Shown piece after piece: positions 24,479-32,700 of a stretch of 42,547 nt of DNA. Numbering within the stretch: the stretch's first letter is position 1; each line of letters starts with the position of its first letter. Source of the DNA: Laspinema olomoucense D3b (GTDB lineage Bacteria > Cyanobacteriota > Cyanobacteriia > Cyanobacteriales > Laspinemataceae); NCBI RefSeq assembly GCF_025370785.1, contig NZ_JAMXFA010000014.1, forward strand, positions 1-42,547, written 5' to 3'. Made by a program: the position numbers and the translations under genes. The notes beneath the pieces are model-generated. The model did not search any database, was not told the DNA's origin, and saw only the letters and a list, made by a program, of their open reading frames with translations.

Positions 24479-25870
24479 ATGAACATCACGGAAGTGTTGA
24501 ATCTGGCGGATGAGCTGGTTTTTGCTCAGACGGGAAAGCATCTGGATTATCTCCAAGAGGCGATACTCCAAGGAACGGTAGAGGGTCAGACTTACTCGAA
24601 AATTGCGGAAGAGACTTATGCGAGTGAGGGGTATGTGCGAGATGTGGGTTCGGACCTCTGGAAAATTCTCTCGGAAGGGTTGGGGAAAGAAGTTAGTAAA
24701 GCGAATTTTAGATCCGTATTAAACAAAAGTATTAAATTTCACGTTTCATCAACTACAGTAAAAAATTTTGTTGGAATTAATAACGTTAATATTTGTCCGG
24801 AACATAGCCGATCGCCCACTCAACCACAACAACCCCAGGCAACTCCCACTGCACTCCGTCTCGACTTAGGCAACGCACCGGAACTCTTCAATTTTTACGG
24901 ACGAACTGAGGAACTCGCCACACTCGATCGCTGGATTATTCAGGAACGATGCCGTTTGATTGCACTCCTCGGACTCAATGGCATCGGTAAAACCACCCTA
25001 GCACTCCGTTTGATTGATCAGATTAAATCTCAGTTTGATTATGTCATTTATCGCAGTCTGCGGTATTGTCCTTCTCTGAGTACAACTCTGACTAATTTAC
25101 GGGCTGCTTTTTCTCCAGATTCTGAGGGTCCTAATACCCTGGAAACTCAACTAACTGACTTAATTGCTCATCTGCGTCAGTTTCGCTGTTTGATTGTTCT
25201 GGATGATATGCAGATGTTGTTTGCTGGGGGTAAGCTGGCGGGTCAATATCAATCGGGGTATGAAGACTATCAGGATTGCTTCAAGGCGATCGCCCAAGTC
25301 AATCATCAGAGTTGTCTGATGCTGCTGAGTTGGGAAAAACCACTGATGGTTTCTACCCTAGAAAGCGAAAATTTGCCGATTCGCTCTTTTCTTTTGGGAA
25401 GTTTAGGGGCATCCGCTACCGGAATTTTACGAGATAACAAGTTATTGGATGAACCCAATTGGGATGAGTTGATTAATCTTTATCAAGGCAATCCCTTATG
25501 GTTAGTACAAACTGCCGGGTTAATTCGTGAAGTTTTTGCGGGTCGAGTCTCGGATTTTTTAGCTTATAAAACAGTGATTTTATGTGAACCCTTGCAAGAG
25601 GATTTAGCTGGTCAGTTTCATCGCTTAACGGCTCAAGAATTGGCAGTTATGGGACAACTTTCTCAGGAAGCAGAACCCGTTTGTTTAGCGCAACTCTTGC
25701 ACCTGACTCAATTCTCTCCGAATGAATGTTTTAACCTGATTCAATCCCTGAGTCGGCGGTTTTTTGTGGGGTCTCAGGAACAGGAAGGGGTCAGGAGGTT
25801 CTTTCTTAATCCGGTGTTGAAGGAGGCTGTCAAAAATTGGAGGGCTTCGGCAACCGCTGATCGCCTCTAG
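24479..25870 (+). CDS. Compact STAND/NB-ARC NTPase with vMAP-type N-terminal helical domain
   Basis: The first 84 residues (VLNLADELVFAQTGK, LQEAILQGT, YVRDVGSDLWKILSEGLG) match the helix-turn-helix-like N-terminal domain common in cyanobacterial NB-ARC proteins and vWA-MoxR-associated conflict proteins. A linker with KNFVGINNVNI (about 95-106) leads to the NTPase: FYGRTEEL at 139-146, Walker A GLNGIGKT at 165-172 and Walker B LIVLDD at 238-243. Winged-helix-like helices finish the protein near residue 460. No WD40 or TPR sensor repeats follow, so at 463 residues it is unusually short for this class. It is divergent from the DUF6232-like operon. A role in defence or regulated cell death is inference. 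Confidence 0.8.
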   Translation: MNITEVLNLADELVFAQTGKHLDYLQEAILQGTVEGQTYSKIAEETYASEGYVRDVGSDLWKILSEGLGKEVSKANFRSVLNKSIKFHVSSTTVKNFVGINNVNICPEHSRSPTQPQQPQATPTALRLDLGNAPELFNFYGRTEELATLDRWIIQERCRLIALLGLNGIGKTTLALRLIDQIKSQFDYVIYRSLRYCPSLSTTLTNLRAAFSPDSEGPNTLETQLTDLIAHLRQFRCLIVLDDMQMLFAGGKLAGQYQSGYEDYQDCFKAIAQVNHQSCLMLLSWEKPLMVSTLESENLPIRSFLLGSLGASATGILRDNKLLDEPNWDELINLYQGNPLWLVQTAGLIREVFAGRVSDFLAYKTVILCEPLQEDLAGQFHRLTAQELAVMGQLSQEAEPVCLAQLLHLTQFSPNECFNLIQSLSRRFFVGSQEQEGVRRFFLNPVLKEAVKNWRASATADRL

Positions 25871-25902
25871 GGAACAGGAACTCTCCCCTCTCCTCAAACA
25901 CA

Positions 25903-25938
25903 GGGGATGATTGCCAATTTTGATTCGCTTCATCCCCT
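25903..25938. repeat. 36-bp direct repeat, right copy (island boundary)
   Basis: Identical to 21328-21363. It lies 32 bp after the STAND gene stop and 11 bp before the permease stop, between convergent genes, where its 8-bp hairpin could act as a terminator. Confidence 0.95.
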
Positions 25939-25949
25939 AACCTTCGGGT

Positions 25950-26774
25950 TTAATGTTGAGAATGTTCCGCCCAAGGGGTGACTCGTTTGGATAAGGTTTT
26001 AAAGGCTAAATCCAGGAGTAAGCCGATCGCCCCAATTACCACAATTGTCACTAAGACGCGATCGGTTTGCACAAACCGTTGCGCCCGGGCAATTCTAAAT
26101 CCTAACCCGCGATCGGCTGCAATTAATTCAGAAATCACTAAGAAATTCCAAGCCCCAGCTATATTCACCCGCAAGGTATCTAAAATACTGGGTACAGATG
26201 CGGGTAAAATCACTCGCGATAAAATATGCCATCGGTTCGCCCCTAAGGTATAAGCCGCATTCAACAATTCATTAGGAATAAACTTTACCGCATCGGCGAT
26301 CATAATGGCATTATAAAAGACAATGCCTAAAAAAATGATGACAATTTTGGCACTTTCTCCCAGTCCAAACCAGACGATAATCAAGGGAATAAATGCCGCG
26401 ACTGGCATATACCTGACTGTCCCCACAATCGGGCTAAATAAACTATCCATGCTGTAAAATGTTCCCATCGCAATTCCGATGGGAATGCCAACGGCAGCCG
26501 CTGCCAAAAATCCGGCGGTGACGCGCAGGAAACTGGCAACTACATCCCCCCATAAATTCTCTTGCACAAACATTTGAATGCCTGCACTAAAGACAGCGGT
26601 GGGGGTTGGCAATAGCATCGGGGATATCCATCCGCCATAGCTTAAAATGGACCAGAGGATGAGGGGAATGGCAAGGGCGCTGATAGCTAACAGAACCCGG
26701 AGTCGGTAGGGAAATCCTTGCCGAATACTCCAAAAGATGGAAGGTTTGAGATGGGATTTGGGCGATCGCGGCAT
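25950..26774 (-). CDS. ABC transporter permease (NrtB/SsuC/TauC type)
   Basis: This 274-residue inner-membrane permease has about six hydrophobic helices. The conserved cytoplasmic loop is present (AAYTLGANRWHILSRVILPASVPSI, about 180-204), matching the EAA motif that contacts the ATPase. AGAWNFLVISELIAADRGLG near 218-237 is typical of nitrate/sulfonate/taurine permeases. The ATG is at 26774. It is divergent from its probable ATPase, 314 bp away, and convergent with the binding protein if the island is disregarded. Confidence 0.88.
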   Translation of the reverse strand: MPRSPKSHLKPSIFWSIRQGFPYRLRVLLAISALAIPLILWSILSYGGWISPMLLPTPTAVFSAGIQMFVQENLWGDVVASFLRVTAGFLAAAAVGIPIGIAMGTFYSMDSLFSPIVGTVRYMPVAAFIPLIIVWFGLGESAKIVIIFLGIVFYNAIMIADAVKFIPNELLNAAYTLGANRWHILSRVILPASVPSILDTLRVNIAGAWNFLVISELIAADRGLGFRIARAQRFVQTDRVLVTIVVIGAIGLLLDLAFKTLSKRVTPWAEHSQH

Positions 26775-27088
26775 AATCTTTCAGTCTCTCGTCGCAACGA
26801 ATCCCGTCTACTCTATCGCAGTTCCCATTTAGATGATGGCGACTGCCCAGCGATTAAAATAACTTAACAATTGCGGCGCGCCAACTTTTTTAAAAAAAAA
26901 TGCGCCGCGTCTTGATTTTTGTGCTATTATATATGATAATGAGAATGGTGAGTAAAATTTTAAAATAAGCACCACTCTCATTATCTCATATAATATCACG
27001 AACTGCTAGGTTTGCAACCCAATCCTCAAAAAAAAATCGCGCCGCGCCCCAAAATGTAATTTTAAATAACCCGATCGCAATTAATCAA
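26775..27088. other. Divergent control region of the ABC permease and ATPase genes
   Basis: The 314 bp contain no gene. A large AT-rich palindrome (26921-26999) is flanked by direct GC-rich motifs, each an A-run followed by GCGCCGCG (26892-26909 and 27028-27047), with GGCGCGCC at 26875-26882. This is an unusually ordered control region. Confidence 0.6.
26921..26999. promoter_or_regulatory. 30-bp-arm AT-rich palindrome with symmetric -10 elements
   Basis: Arms 26921-26950 and 26970-26999 match at 26 of 30 positions around a 19-nt AT-rich loop. A TATAAT lies in each arm: 26989-26994 on the plus strand and 26926-26931 on the minus strand, facing the ATPase and permease genes respectively. The layout suggests a shared operator with two divergent promoters, or a small MITE supplying them. 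No clear -35 is seen. Confidence 0.6.
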
Positions 27089-27856
27089 ATGAACCAAGCC
27101 GCCCCCGAACCTGATTCCCCGAAACTTGCAGTCAAAGGACTTTATAAAACCTTCGATCGCCTGGTGGTATTAGAGAACATCAACCTCTACCTTCAAGGCA
27201 ATGAGTTTGTCTGTATCGTCGGGGCATCTGGCTGCGGAAAATCGACCCTATTAAACATCATAGCAGGATTAGCAACTCCGACATCGGGGAAAGTGCTGAT
27301 TGATGGAGAACCCGTCTTAGGACCCGGGTGCGATCGCGGGATGATTTTCCAGAACTACTCCTTATTTCCCTGGCTCACTGTTAGCGATAATATTGGGTTT
27401 GGACTCTCCCTCAAAGGCATAACCAAAGCCGAACGACAAGAGAGAATTCACTACTATTTAGAAGTCGTAGGATTGAAAAAATTTAGCAATGCCTATCCCA
27501 AACAACTCTCGGGAGGAATGAAACAACGAGTCGCGATCGCCCGCGCCTTAGCTAACGAACCCGAAGTCTTACTCATGGATGAACCCTTTGGAGCCTTAGA
27601 TGCCCAAACCAAAGAACAGATGCAACAATTCATGATAGAACTCTGGTCCCAAACTCAGACCACCATCTTAATGATAACCCACGACCTCGAAGAAGGAATC
27701 TTCCTATCCCAACGCATTTATATCATGAGTGCCCATCCCGGAAAAATAAAAGAAGAACAAACCATCTCCCTACCCCCCTCTCGCACCTTAGACACCAAAC
27801 TCACACCAGAATTCATAGAAATCAAACGCCACCTCATTCACACCCTTCGCACCTAA
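27089..27856 (+). CDS. ABC transporter ATP-binding protein (NrtD/SsuB/TauB type)
   Basis: The 255-residue ATPase has Walker A GASGCGKST (45-53), the Q-loop in IFQNYSLFPWLTV, the signature LSGGMKQR and Walker B VLLMDEPFGALD followed by the switch His (ITHDLEEGI). The aromatic-rich Q-loop region is typical of nitrate/sulfonate/taurine importers. With the permease (25950) and the binding protein (20306) it makes a complete importer. The ATG at 27089 has a weak ribosome-binding site. The transported compound cannot be told from sequence. Confidence 0.9.
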   Translation: MNQAAPEPDSPKLAVKGLYKTFDRLVVLENINLYLQGNEFVCIVGASGCGKSTLLNIIAGLATPTSGKVLIDGEPVLGPGCDRGMIFQNYSLFPWLTVSDNIGFGLSLKGITKAERQERIHYYLEVVGLKKFSNAYPKQLSGGMKQRVAIARALANEPEVLLMDEPFGALDAQTKEQMQQFMIELWSQTQTTILMITHDLEEGIFLSQRIYIMSAHPGKIKEEQTISLPPSRTLDTKLTPEFIEIKRHLIHTLRT

Positions 27857-27900
27857 TCCCCTCCGTGAAAATCAGTGAAATCAGTGGTTACCCTCCCCTC

Positions 27901-28839
27901 TTAAATCCTCTTAATCCCCTCTAAATTCGCCCCAGCATTCCGCCTCCACATCGCCGGTTTAATCCGACGCAATGCCGACCCCCGAAACCTGCGGTCCCAT
28001 TCTTCATCAGAAAGATCCGCTAACTCTGCCAGAGTGGGTGAAACATTCTCCGGATAGGGTTGAAACTCAGCCACATCCGTAGGTTGAGCAAAGCGTTGAT
28101 TCCAGGGACAAACGTCCTGACAAATATCACAACCGGCAACCCAGCCGCTTAAGTGAGGTTGAATGGAGTCGGGCAAAGTTTCTGCACGATTTTCGATGGT
28201 ATGATAGGCGATGCACCGATTGGCATCGACTACAAAGGGTTGGGCGATCGCCCCAGTGGGACAAGCCTGGATACAACGGGTACAAGTGCCGCAATGGGAA
28301 GTATGAGGAGAGTCCGGGGTTAAAGGTAAATTCGTGAGAACTTCCCCAAGAAAGATCCAGGAACCGTACTGTCGAGAAATTACATTGCCATTTTTAGCAA
28401 TCCAACCGATTCCCGCTCGTTGTGCTAACACTTTGTCTGGTACAGGGCCAGTATCCGCATAATAGCGGGCTTGAATATCGGGGTTGTGCGCTTGCAGCCA
28501 TAAAGTGAGAGCTTTGAGCTTTTTATGCATGATTTTATGATAGTCCCGTCCCCAGCCATAGCGAGAGATTTTGGCATAGGCAGGGTCTTGGGGGTGTTGG
28601 TGTTCCGTGTAGTAGTTGAGGGCAACACAGATTGCGGATTGGACATCGGGCATGACTTGGCGGATATCCTGGCGTCTGGGATTGTTCATCCAATCCATTT
28701 CAGCCTGATAGCCTTGGGCTAACCACTGTTGTAGGGCGGCGACGGGGGCGGGGTCTGGGGGGTCGATCGCCGCGATGCCGACTTGATGAAATCCCAATTC
28801 TTGGGCTTTGGCTTTAATTTGGGTGGGGGTGGGGTTCAT
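27901..28839 (-). CDS. queG: Epoxyqueuosine reductase
   Basis: QueG is the cobalamin-dependent iron-sulfur enzyme that reduces epoxyqueuosine to queuosine at tRNA position 34, the last step of the pathway. The 312-residue protein carries [10 protein letters not shown] (127-136) in the active site. Its two [4Fe-4S] motifs are [12 protein letters not shown] (183-194) and [11 protein letters not shown] (237-247), with Cys209 as the extra ligand. It lacks the C-terminal HEAT-repeat extension seen in some homologues. I chose the ATG at 28839, 21 codons inside the longest frame, because family homology starts there. No other queuosine genes are nearby. Confidence 0.93.
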   Translation of the reverse strand: MNPTPTQIKAKAQELGFHQVGIAAIDPPDPAPVAALQQWLAQGYQAEMDWMNNPRRQDIRQVMPDVQSAICVALNYYTEHQHPQDPAYAKISRYGWGRDYHKIMHKKLKALTLWLQAHNPDIQARYYADTGPVPDKVLAQRAGIGWIAKNGNVISRQYGSWIFLGEVLTNLPLTPDSPHTSHCGTCTRCIQACPTGAIAQPFVVDANRCIAYHTIENRAETLPDSIQPHLSGWVAGCDICQDVCPWNQRFAQPTDVAEFQPYPENVSPTLAELADLSDEEWDRRFRGSALRRIKPAMWRRNAGANLEGIKRI

Positions 28840-29404
28840 GGCTAGATTTCTGGGTGGGTGAATGCGATCGCCAGGGGGGGTCTTAACCAGTCTCGGTGTC
28901 AACTTTTCACTTAGTGGATTCCGAATGCCTTACCCAAAACACAGGGGAGGGGACTGGCGGTAGAGTTTTAATCCGAGTCAATAATGGGCTGGAAGTCAGG
29001 CGGTCCCTGGGGTTTGGGAGTCCTATTACTCTAGGTTAAGACAGTGATTGGTAATTCTGATTGTTGAGGGGTGGTCATTTGTAAAGAAATGTTACATAAT
29101 GGGAGTCAAGAAAGAAAAGCAGAAGCACAAACAACCCGCTTACTGGCTTAAGCGCCTGTGTTGGTGGCACACCACGGCGAATAATCTCTAAATTTTAAAC
29201 TCTGTAAGTTTTTATCTGCATCTCTAGGAGGAGATAAAACCCTCCCATTGAGATTGATATAAGTTTTCCCAACGTTCTTGCCTCTCCCTAGGCAAACCCC
29301 TATCTGGCTTGTGGAAGTTTTGGTTTTCTTCCGCAGCCAGATTTTATTTGTTGACCTAGAATTATAAGAGTTATCAATTGATTCAAAATTTTTAGGAGAA
29401 AATT
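28840..29404. other. Divergent intergenic region, queG / CTDH
   Basis: About 565 bp. A 20-codon ORF at about 29092-29154 is probably chance. A TTGACC at 29351-29356 followed by AT-rich DNA could form a promoter for the CTDH gene. No RNA family is recognised. Confidence 0.35.
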
Positions 29405-29851
29405 ATGACAAATTTAGAGACCCTAACCGGGATAAATTATAACTCCAATCTGGATAATTCTCTGTCTGAAGGAGGAAGACAGGAGGAGTTTGGTGCAACA
29501 ATTCAGCAGTATTTTAAGGGGTTGAATGAAGGGGAGTTTGAATTAGTCAGCGAGTTATTTGCACCGTTCGGGGAACTGCGGCCACCGTTTGAGGAACCTG
29601 TGGTGGGACCGGAGGCGATCGCGGCCTATTTACAAGCCGAAGCTAAAGGAATGAAACTGTATCCGGGAGCGGAATTTCGGGAATCGGTAGAAGGGGGAAA
29701 TCGGCATTTTGAAATCCGGGGACAAGTGGAGACGGCTTTTTTTAAAGTGAATGTTGCCTGGTTTTTTGTGTTGAATGCAGCAGCAGAAATTCTCAGCGTG
29801 CGGGTCAAATTGTTAGCATCCCTGAAAGAATTAGTCAACCTGAGACGGTAG
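29405..29851 (+). CDS. Carotenoid-binding OCP C-terminal-domain homologue (CTDH)
   Basis: This 148-residue NTF2-like protein resembles the C-terminal domain of the orange carotenoid protein. YFKGLNEGEFE (about 38-48), PPFEEPVVGPEAIAAYLQ (about 61-78), MKLYPGAEF and the C-terminal RVKLLASLKELVNLRR are characteristic. The Trp in VNVAWFF corresponds to the OCP Trp that holds the carotenoid keto ring. CTDHs carry keto-carotenoids and pass them to helical carotenoid proteins or OCP; this role is known from the family. AGGAG precedes the ATG by about 7 bp. No HCP, OCP or ketolase gene is present in the window. The first 30 residues are variable. Confidence 0.85.
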   Translation: MTNLETLTGINYNSNLDNSLSEGGRQEEFGATIQQYFKGLNEGEFELVSELFAPFGELRPPFEEPVVGPEAIAAYLQAEAKGMKLYPGAEFRESVEGGNRHFEIRGQVETAFFKVNVAWFFVLNAAAEILSVRVKLLASLKELVNLRR

Positions 29852-29854
29852 GGG

Positions 29855-29917
29855 CATTGGTCATTGGTCATTGGTTATTGGTCATTGGTCATTGGTCATT
29901 GGTCATTGGTCATTGGT
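29855..29917. repeat. 7-bp tandem repeat, CATTGGT x9
   Basis: Nine heptamers follow the CTDH stop codon; eight are CATTGGT and one is TATTGGT. The period of 7 is not a multiple of 3, so the open frames across it are artefacts. Confidence 0.92.
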
Positions 29918-29918
29918 T

Positions 29919-29979
29919 GATGGGGAGGATGGGGGGATGGGGAGGATGGGGGGATGGGGGGATGGGGAGGATGGGGGAG
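29919..29979. repeat. G-rich tandem repeat (GATGGGGAG/GATGGGGGG)
   Basis: Seven or so 8-9-bp units of GATGGGG type directly follow the heptamer array. They are the reverse complement of the CCCCATCCT units at the left edge of the window. The G-runs could form a quadruplex on the plus strand. Confidence 0.85.
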
Positions 29980-30014
29980 AGAGCAGAAGCTTTAAGGATC
30001 TACTTTACTTTTGT

Positions 30015-30065
30015 AGCCTGCGTCGGCAGGCTTTGTCCGTAGAGCCAGACCCTTGGGGGTGTGGG
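30015..30065 (-). repeat. 51-bp dispersed hairpin repeat, inverted copy
   Basis: In reverse orientation this matches the unit at 35024-35074. The hairpin reads AGCCTGC-n-GCAGGCT here and AGCCCGC-n-GCGGGCT there: a base pair has changed on both arms. Confidence 0.75.
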
Positions 30066-30253
30066 TTTTGGATATTTTATTTTTGGGAATTCTTAGACAT
30101 AGAATGCACCCCTTTTTTAGGGGGAGAGGGAACGTCAAGGGGCGATCGCCTAGAGAGTAGAGTAGCTTTCCCACAGAATCCTCGCCGCCCGAACGGACGA
30201 TCGGAACCCCGGAAAAAAATAGAGCGATCGCCGTTCCATAGACCGGTAATCGC
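30066..30253. other. Gap before the anti-sigma-like gene
   Basis: Gene-free. A CCCC-TTTTTTA-GGGG hairpin at about 30109-30124 could end minus-strand transcription from the RsbW-like gene. Confidence 0.35.
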
Positions 30254-30679
30254 TTACGCTTTTTGTTCCGACATACTCGCTTCCAACTTGAGACAGTTAC
30301 GACCATCAATTTGGAGACTGTACTCCACCCGATCCATTAGACGATTCATAATTAACCATCCGTAACCGCCATCGGGCATTTGTTCCGGGACTGGGGCCAT
30401 ATAGGTCGATAAATCGTACCCTTTGCCATGATCCCAAACTTCCAGGGCGATATCCCGTTCCTTGAGTTCCAGTCGAACCAGGACCGGGAGATTGGGTTGA
30501 TCCCGGTGAGCGTGACGCACCACATTAGAATAGGCTTCCGCCAGAACTAAACGTAAGCGATTCGACTGACGGGGCCACTCAATATGATCTCCAAGCTCCA
30601 TTTCCAGACAGCCCAAAAGCCAGTTTTCAACAATCGTCAAAAACCGCAAGTCGCTTGGGACGTGCAACTCAGTTCTCAT
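30254..30679 (-). CDS. RsbW-like anti-sigma regulatory factor (histidine-kinase-type ATPase)
   Basis: The 141-residue protein is a GHKL ATPase domain of the RsbW/SpoIIAB type, which binds a sigma factor or an antagonist and can phosphorylate a Ser on the antagonist. The N-box is EAYSNVVRHAH (48-58), G1 is DHGKGYD (83-89), and GGYGWLIM forms the ATP lid/G2 region. It starts 3 bp after the stop of the SpoIIE-type phosphatase gene, so the two are cotranscribed. A kinase-phosphatase pair of this kind is the core of a partner-switching system; the STAS antagonist and the sigma factor are not in the window. Confidence 0.88.
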   Translation of the reverse strand: MRTELHVPSDLRFLTIVENWLLGCLEMELGDHIEWPRQSNRLRLVLAEAYSNVVRHAHRDQPNLPVLVRLELKERDIALEVWDHGKGYDLSTYMAPVPEQMPDGGYGWLIMNRLMDRVEYSLQIDGRNCLKLEASMSEQKA

Positions 30680-30682
30680 TGC

Positions 30683-32350
30683 TTACAGAACCTCCAGAGA
30701 AAGTATAGTTTGGTCATCTTCCTGCTCTTGAGCAATTTCGCGGACGCGAGCTAATAAGTGATTGAGGTCGAGGGGATGATTTTCCTGACCGATCAACTGC
30801 CAGAGACCCTCTTGTTCCAACATCGACCCCTTATGGTGTCCAATAGAGGAGTCGGGATTGGTGATGGTGGCCTCCGTGAGACCATCGCTCGTTAGCAGAA
30901 AAACTTCCCCTGGATTTAACTCCATGCTCCCAACAGTGCCTCTCCAGACGGGTAAAATTCCCAAAGGAATTCCCCGAGCTTTAAGGAAATTGGGTTCGAC
31001 CGTTGCTGCATCAGAAGAAGTTAACATTTGATGAGACCAGACGAGGGGATAGATATGTCCCGCATTTGCATAGGCCAATTCTCTGGTAGAGGGGCGATAA
31101 CGAGCCACAACCATTGTAATAAAACAGTTATTGCCCATCAGGTCATCTGCCAGAGCGCTGTTGAGATTGGTCATAACCGTTTGGGGTTCTGGCGAAGTTT
31201 CTTGCGCCAGTTCACGCCGCATCACCGAAATAGCACTTGCCATAAACAGCGCAGCGGGGACCCCTTTACCGGAAACATCACCCACAGCGACCCAGATATC
31301 ACCTTGAGCATGAACATAGACCTCAAAGAAATCACCGCCTACGGCGCGAGCAGGATAGCAAGAGGCTTGAACCCGAGCGCTTTCAAATTCCGGCCAACTT
31401 TGACGAAGCAAATTGGTTTGAATTTGACGAGCCACCTCTAATTCAGCCATCATTTGCTGGGCTTGCTCCTCAGTGCGCTGATAGAGCTTTGCTTGAGACA
31501 ACGCTAGGGAGGCTTGTTCAGCAACCCCTTCAATCAGTTGGATATCTTCAGGAGACCAACTGGTAGCGCTGCCATCTTGGTAGACCGACATCACGGCGAG
31601 CAGATCTTTTTGGTAGCTTAGGGGGACAACCAAGCGAGTCGAATCCTTGCCCTGATTGTCTCCTTGGACTAATTGAGTCTGACGGCTTTCCAGGACGGTG
31701 GCAATCAGGGAATCCTCCTCATCGGGTACATCAATGGAGCCTGTGTCGGGGTTCAGGTATGAAAACGAGTCCGGCGTGAGGCGATCGCCCTCTACAGGTC
31801 GCAAAATGCAACGAGTCGCCTCAAAATTTTCGCCGACCGTTTCCACAATCGTCTGCAACATACTGCGGTAGTCCAAAGACTCCCGAATCGCGCTCATCAC
31901 CGCATTAAATAATGCTTCCCGGCGCAGAGCGCGACGGAGGATATTCGTACTTTGCTTAACAACCTTGTAAGTTTCAGACGCTTGCTGAACCACCGCCTTT
32001 AATTCTTCAGGGTTCCACGGTTTGGTGATGTACTTGAATACTTGGCCGGAGTTAATCGCCTCTACCAGGTCCTCTACATCGGTGTAGCCAGTCAGTAGAA
32101 TCCGAATCGTATCGGGAAACCGTTCTACCGTTTTACTGAGAAATTCTGTGCCGTTCATTTCTGGCATTCGCTGGTCTGAAATAATCACGGCCATTTCGCC
32201 GCTTTCGTCCAGCTCCTCCAGAGCTTTAAACGCACTATCTGCTCGATAAACGTCAAAGTCCCGCCGAAACGTCCGGTATAGCAAGTCTAGGTTGTCGATT
32301 TCATCATCGACTACCATCAGTTTCAGCTTGCTCCCTTTTCCCCGACTCAT
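30683..32350 (-). CDS. RsbU-like response regulator: receiver-GAF-SpoIIE phosphatase
   Basis: The protein has about 555 residues. A receiver domain (about 10-130) has Asp pair DDE (15-17), phospho-acceptor Asp59 (IISDQRMP) and Lys110 (YITKPW). A GAF-like domain (about 150-300) and a coiled-coil linker follow. The PP2C/SpoIIE phosphatase (about 330-553) has AVGGDFFEVY, GDVSGKGVPAALFM and LLTSDGLTEA metal-site motifs. Phosphorylation of the receiver probably switches the phosphatase on a STAS-domain antagonist. I chose the ATG at 32350; a GTG at 32362 adds four residues. It is the first gene of a two-gene operon with the RsbW-like gene. Confidence 0.9.
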   Translation of the reverse strand: MSRGKGSKLKLMVVDDEIDNLDLLYRTFRRDFDVYRADSAFKALEELDESGEMAVIISDQRMPEMNGTEFLSKTVERFPDTIRILLTGYTDVEDLVEAINSGQVFKYITKPWNPEELKAVVQQASETYKVVKQSTNILRRALRREALFNAVMSAIRESLDYRSMLQTIVETVGENFEATRCILRPVEGDRLTPDSFSYLNPDTGSIDVPDEEDSLIATVLESRQTQLVQGDNQGKDSTRLVVPLSYQKDLLAVMSVYQDGSATSWSPEDIQLIEGVAEQASLALSQAKLYQRTEEQAQQMMAELEVARQIQTNLLRQSWPEFESARVQASCYPARAVGGDFFEVYVHAQGDIWVAVGDVSGKGVPAALFMASAISVMRRELAQETSPEPQTVMTNLNSALADDLMGNNCFITMVVARYRPSTRELAYANAGHIYPLVWSHQMLTSSDAATVEPNFLKARGIPLGILPVWRGTVGSMELNPGEVFLLTSDGLTEATITNPDSSIGHHKGSMLEQEGLWQLIGQENHPLDLNHLLARVREIAQEQEDDQTILSLEVL

Positions 32351-32700
32351 GCGATACCCCACTTACAGGCTATATGGATTCAGTGTGACTTGCGCCCTTG
32401 TACGGCTGTTTTCGACGGGCCGATCTCAATCGGGTGCCTAACGGGTTGAGAACACCACTGGCAAATCACGCTTTGGGTGGGCATTCCTTTCTCTACAAAA
32501 GTACCCGGCGATCGGCAGGCACTAACGGGCTTTCCTCCGCTCAAATGAGCTTAACATAGAGAGCTGGCTTGTTAGCAGCCTGCAATTGAGTTCGGTCGAT
32601 TTGTTGAAGACCGTTGTTCGTTGGGGTGAGCCAGTGGGTCAGTTTTCTGGGCCCTAACACACCCCGCCGGTGAGTCTTCACCCAGGGGACCTTGCATCTC
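32351..32700. other. Intergenic region downstream of rsmH
   Basis: About 350 bp between two same-direction genes. It contains a small GGTGA-GTCT-TCACC hairpin near 32670. I considered RNase P RNA, 6S RNA, tmRNA and a cobalamin riboswitch and saw none of their conserved elements. Confidence 0.4.

Noticed and set aside
29092-29154. 20-codon ORF (MLHNGSQERK...) upstream of CTDH
   Set aside because: Too short, with no ribosome-binding site and no recognisable feature.
29855-29979. Possible CRISPR array
   Set aside because: The units are 7 or 8-9 bp with no unique spacers, and there are no cas genes.
29857-30365. Long open frames across the CATTGGT and GATGGGG repeats
   Set aside because: They read repetitive peptides (VIGHW repeats) from simple tandem DNA repeats. 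No domain or ribosome-binding site is seen.
32351-32700. Structured RNA (RNase P, 6S, tmRNA, cobalamin riboswitch)
   Set aside because: The sequence looked RNA-like in base composition, but none of the conserved core motifs could be found.
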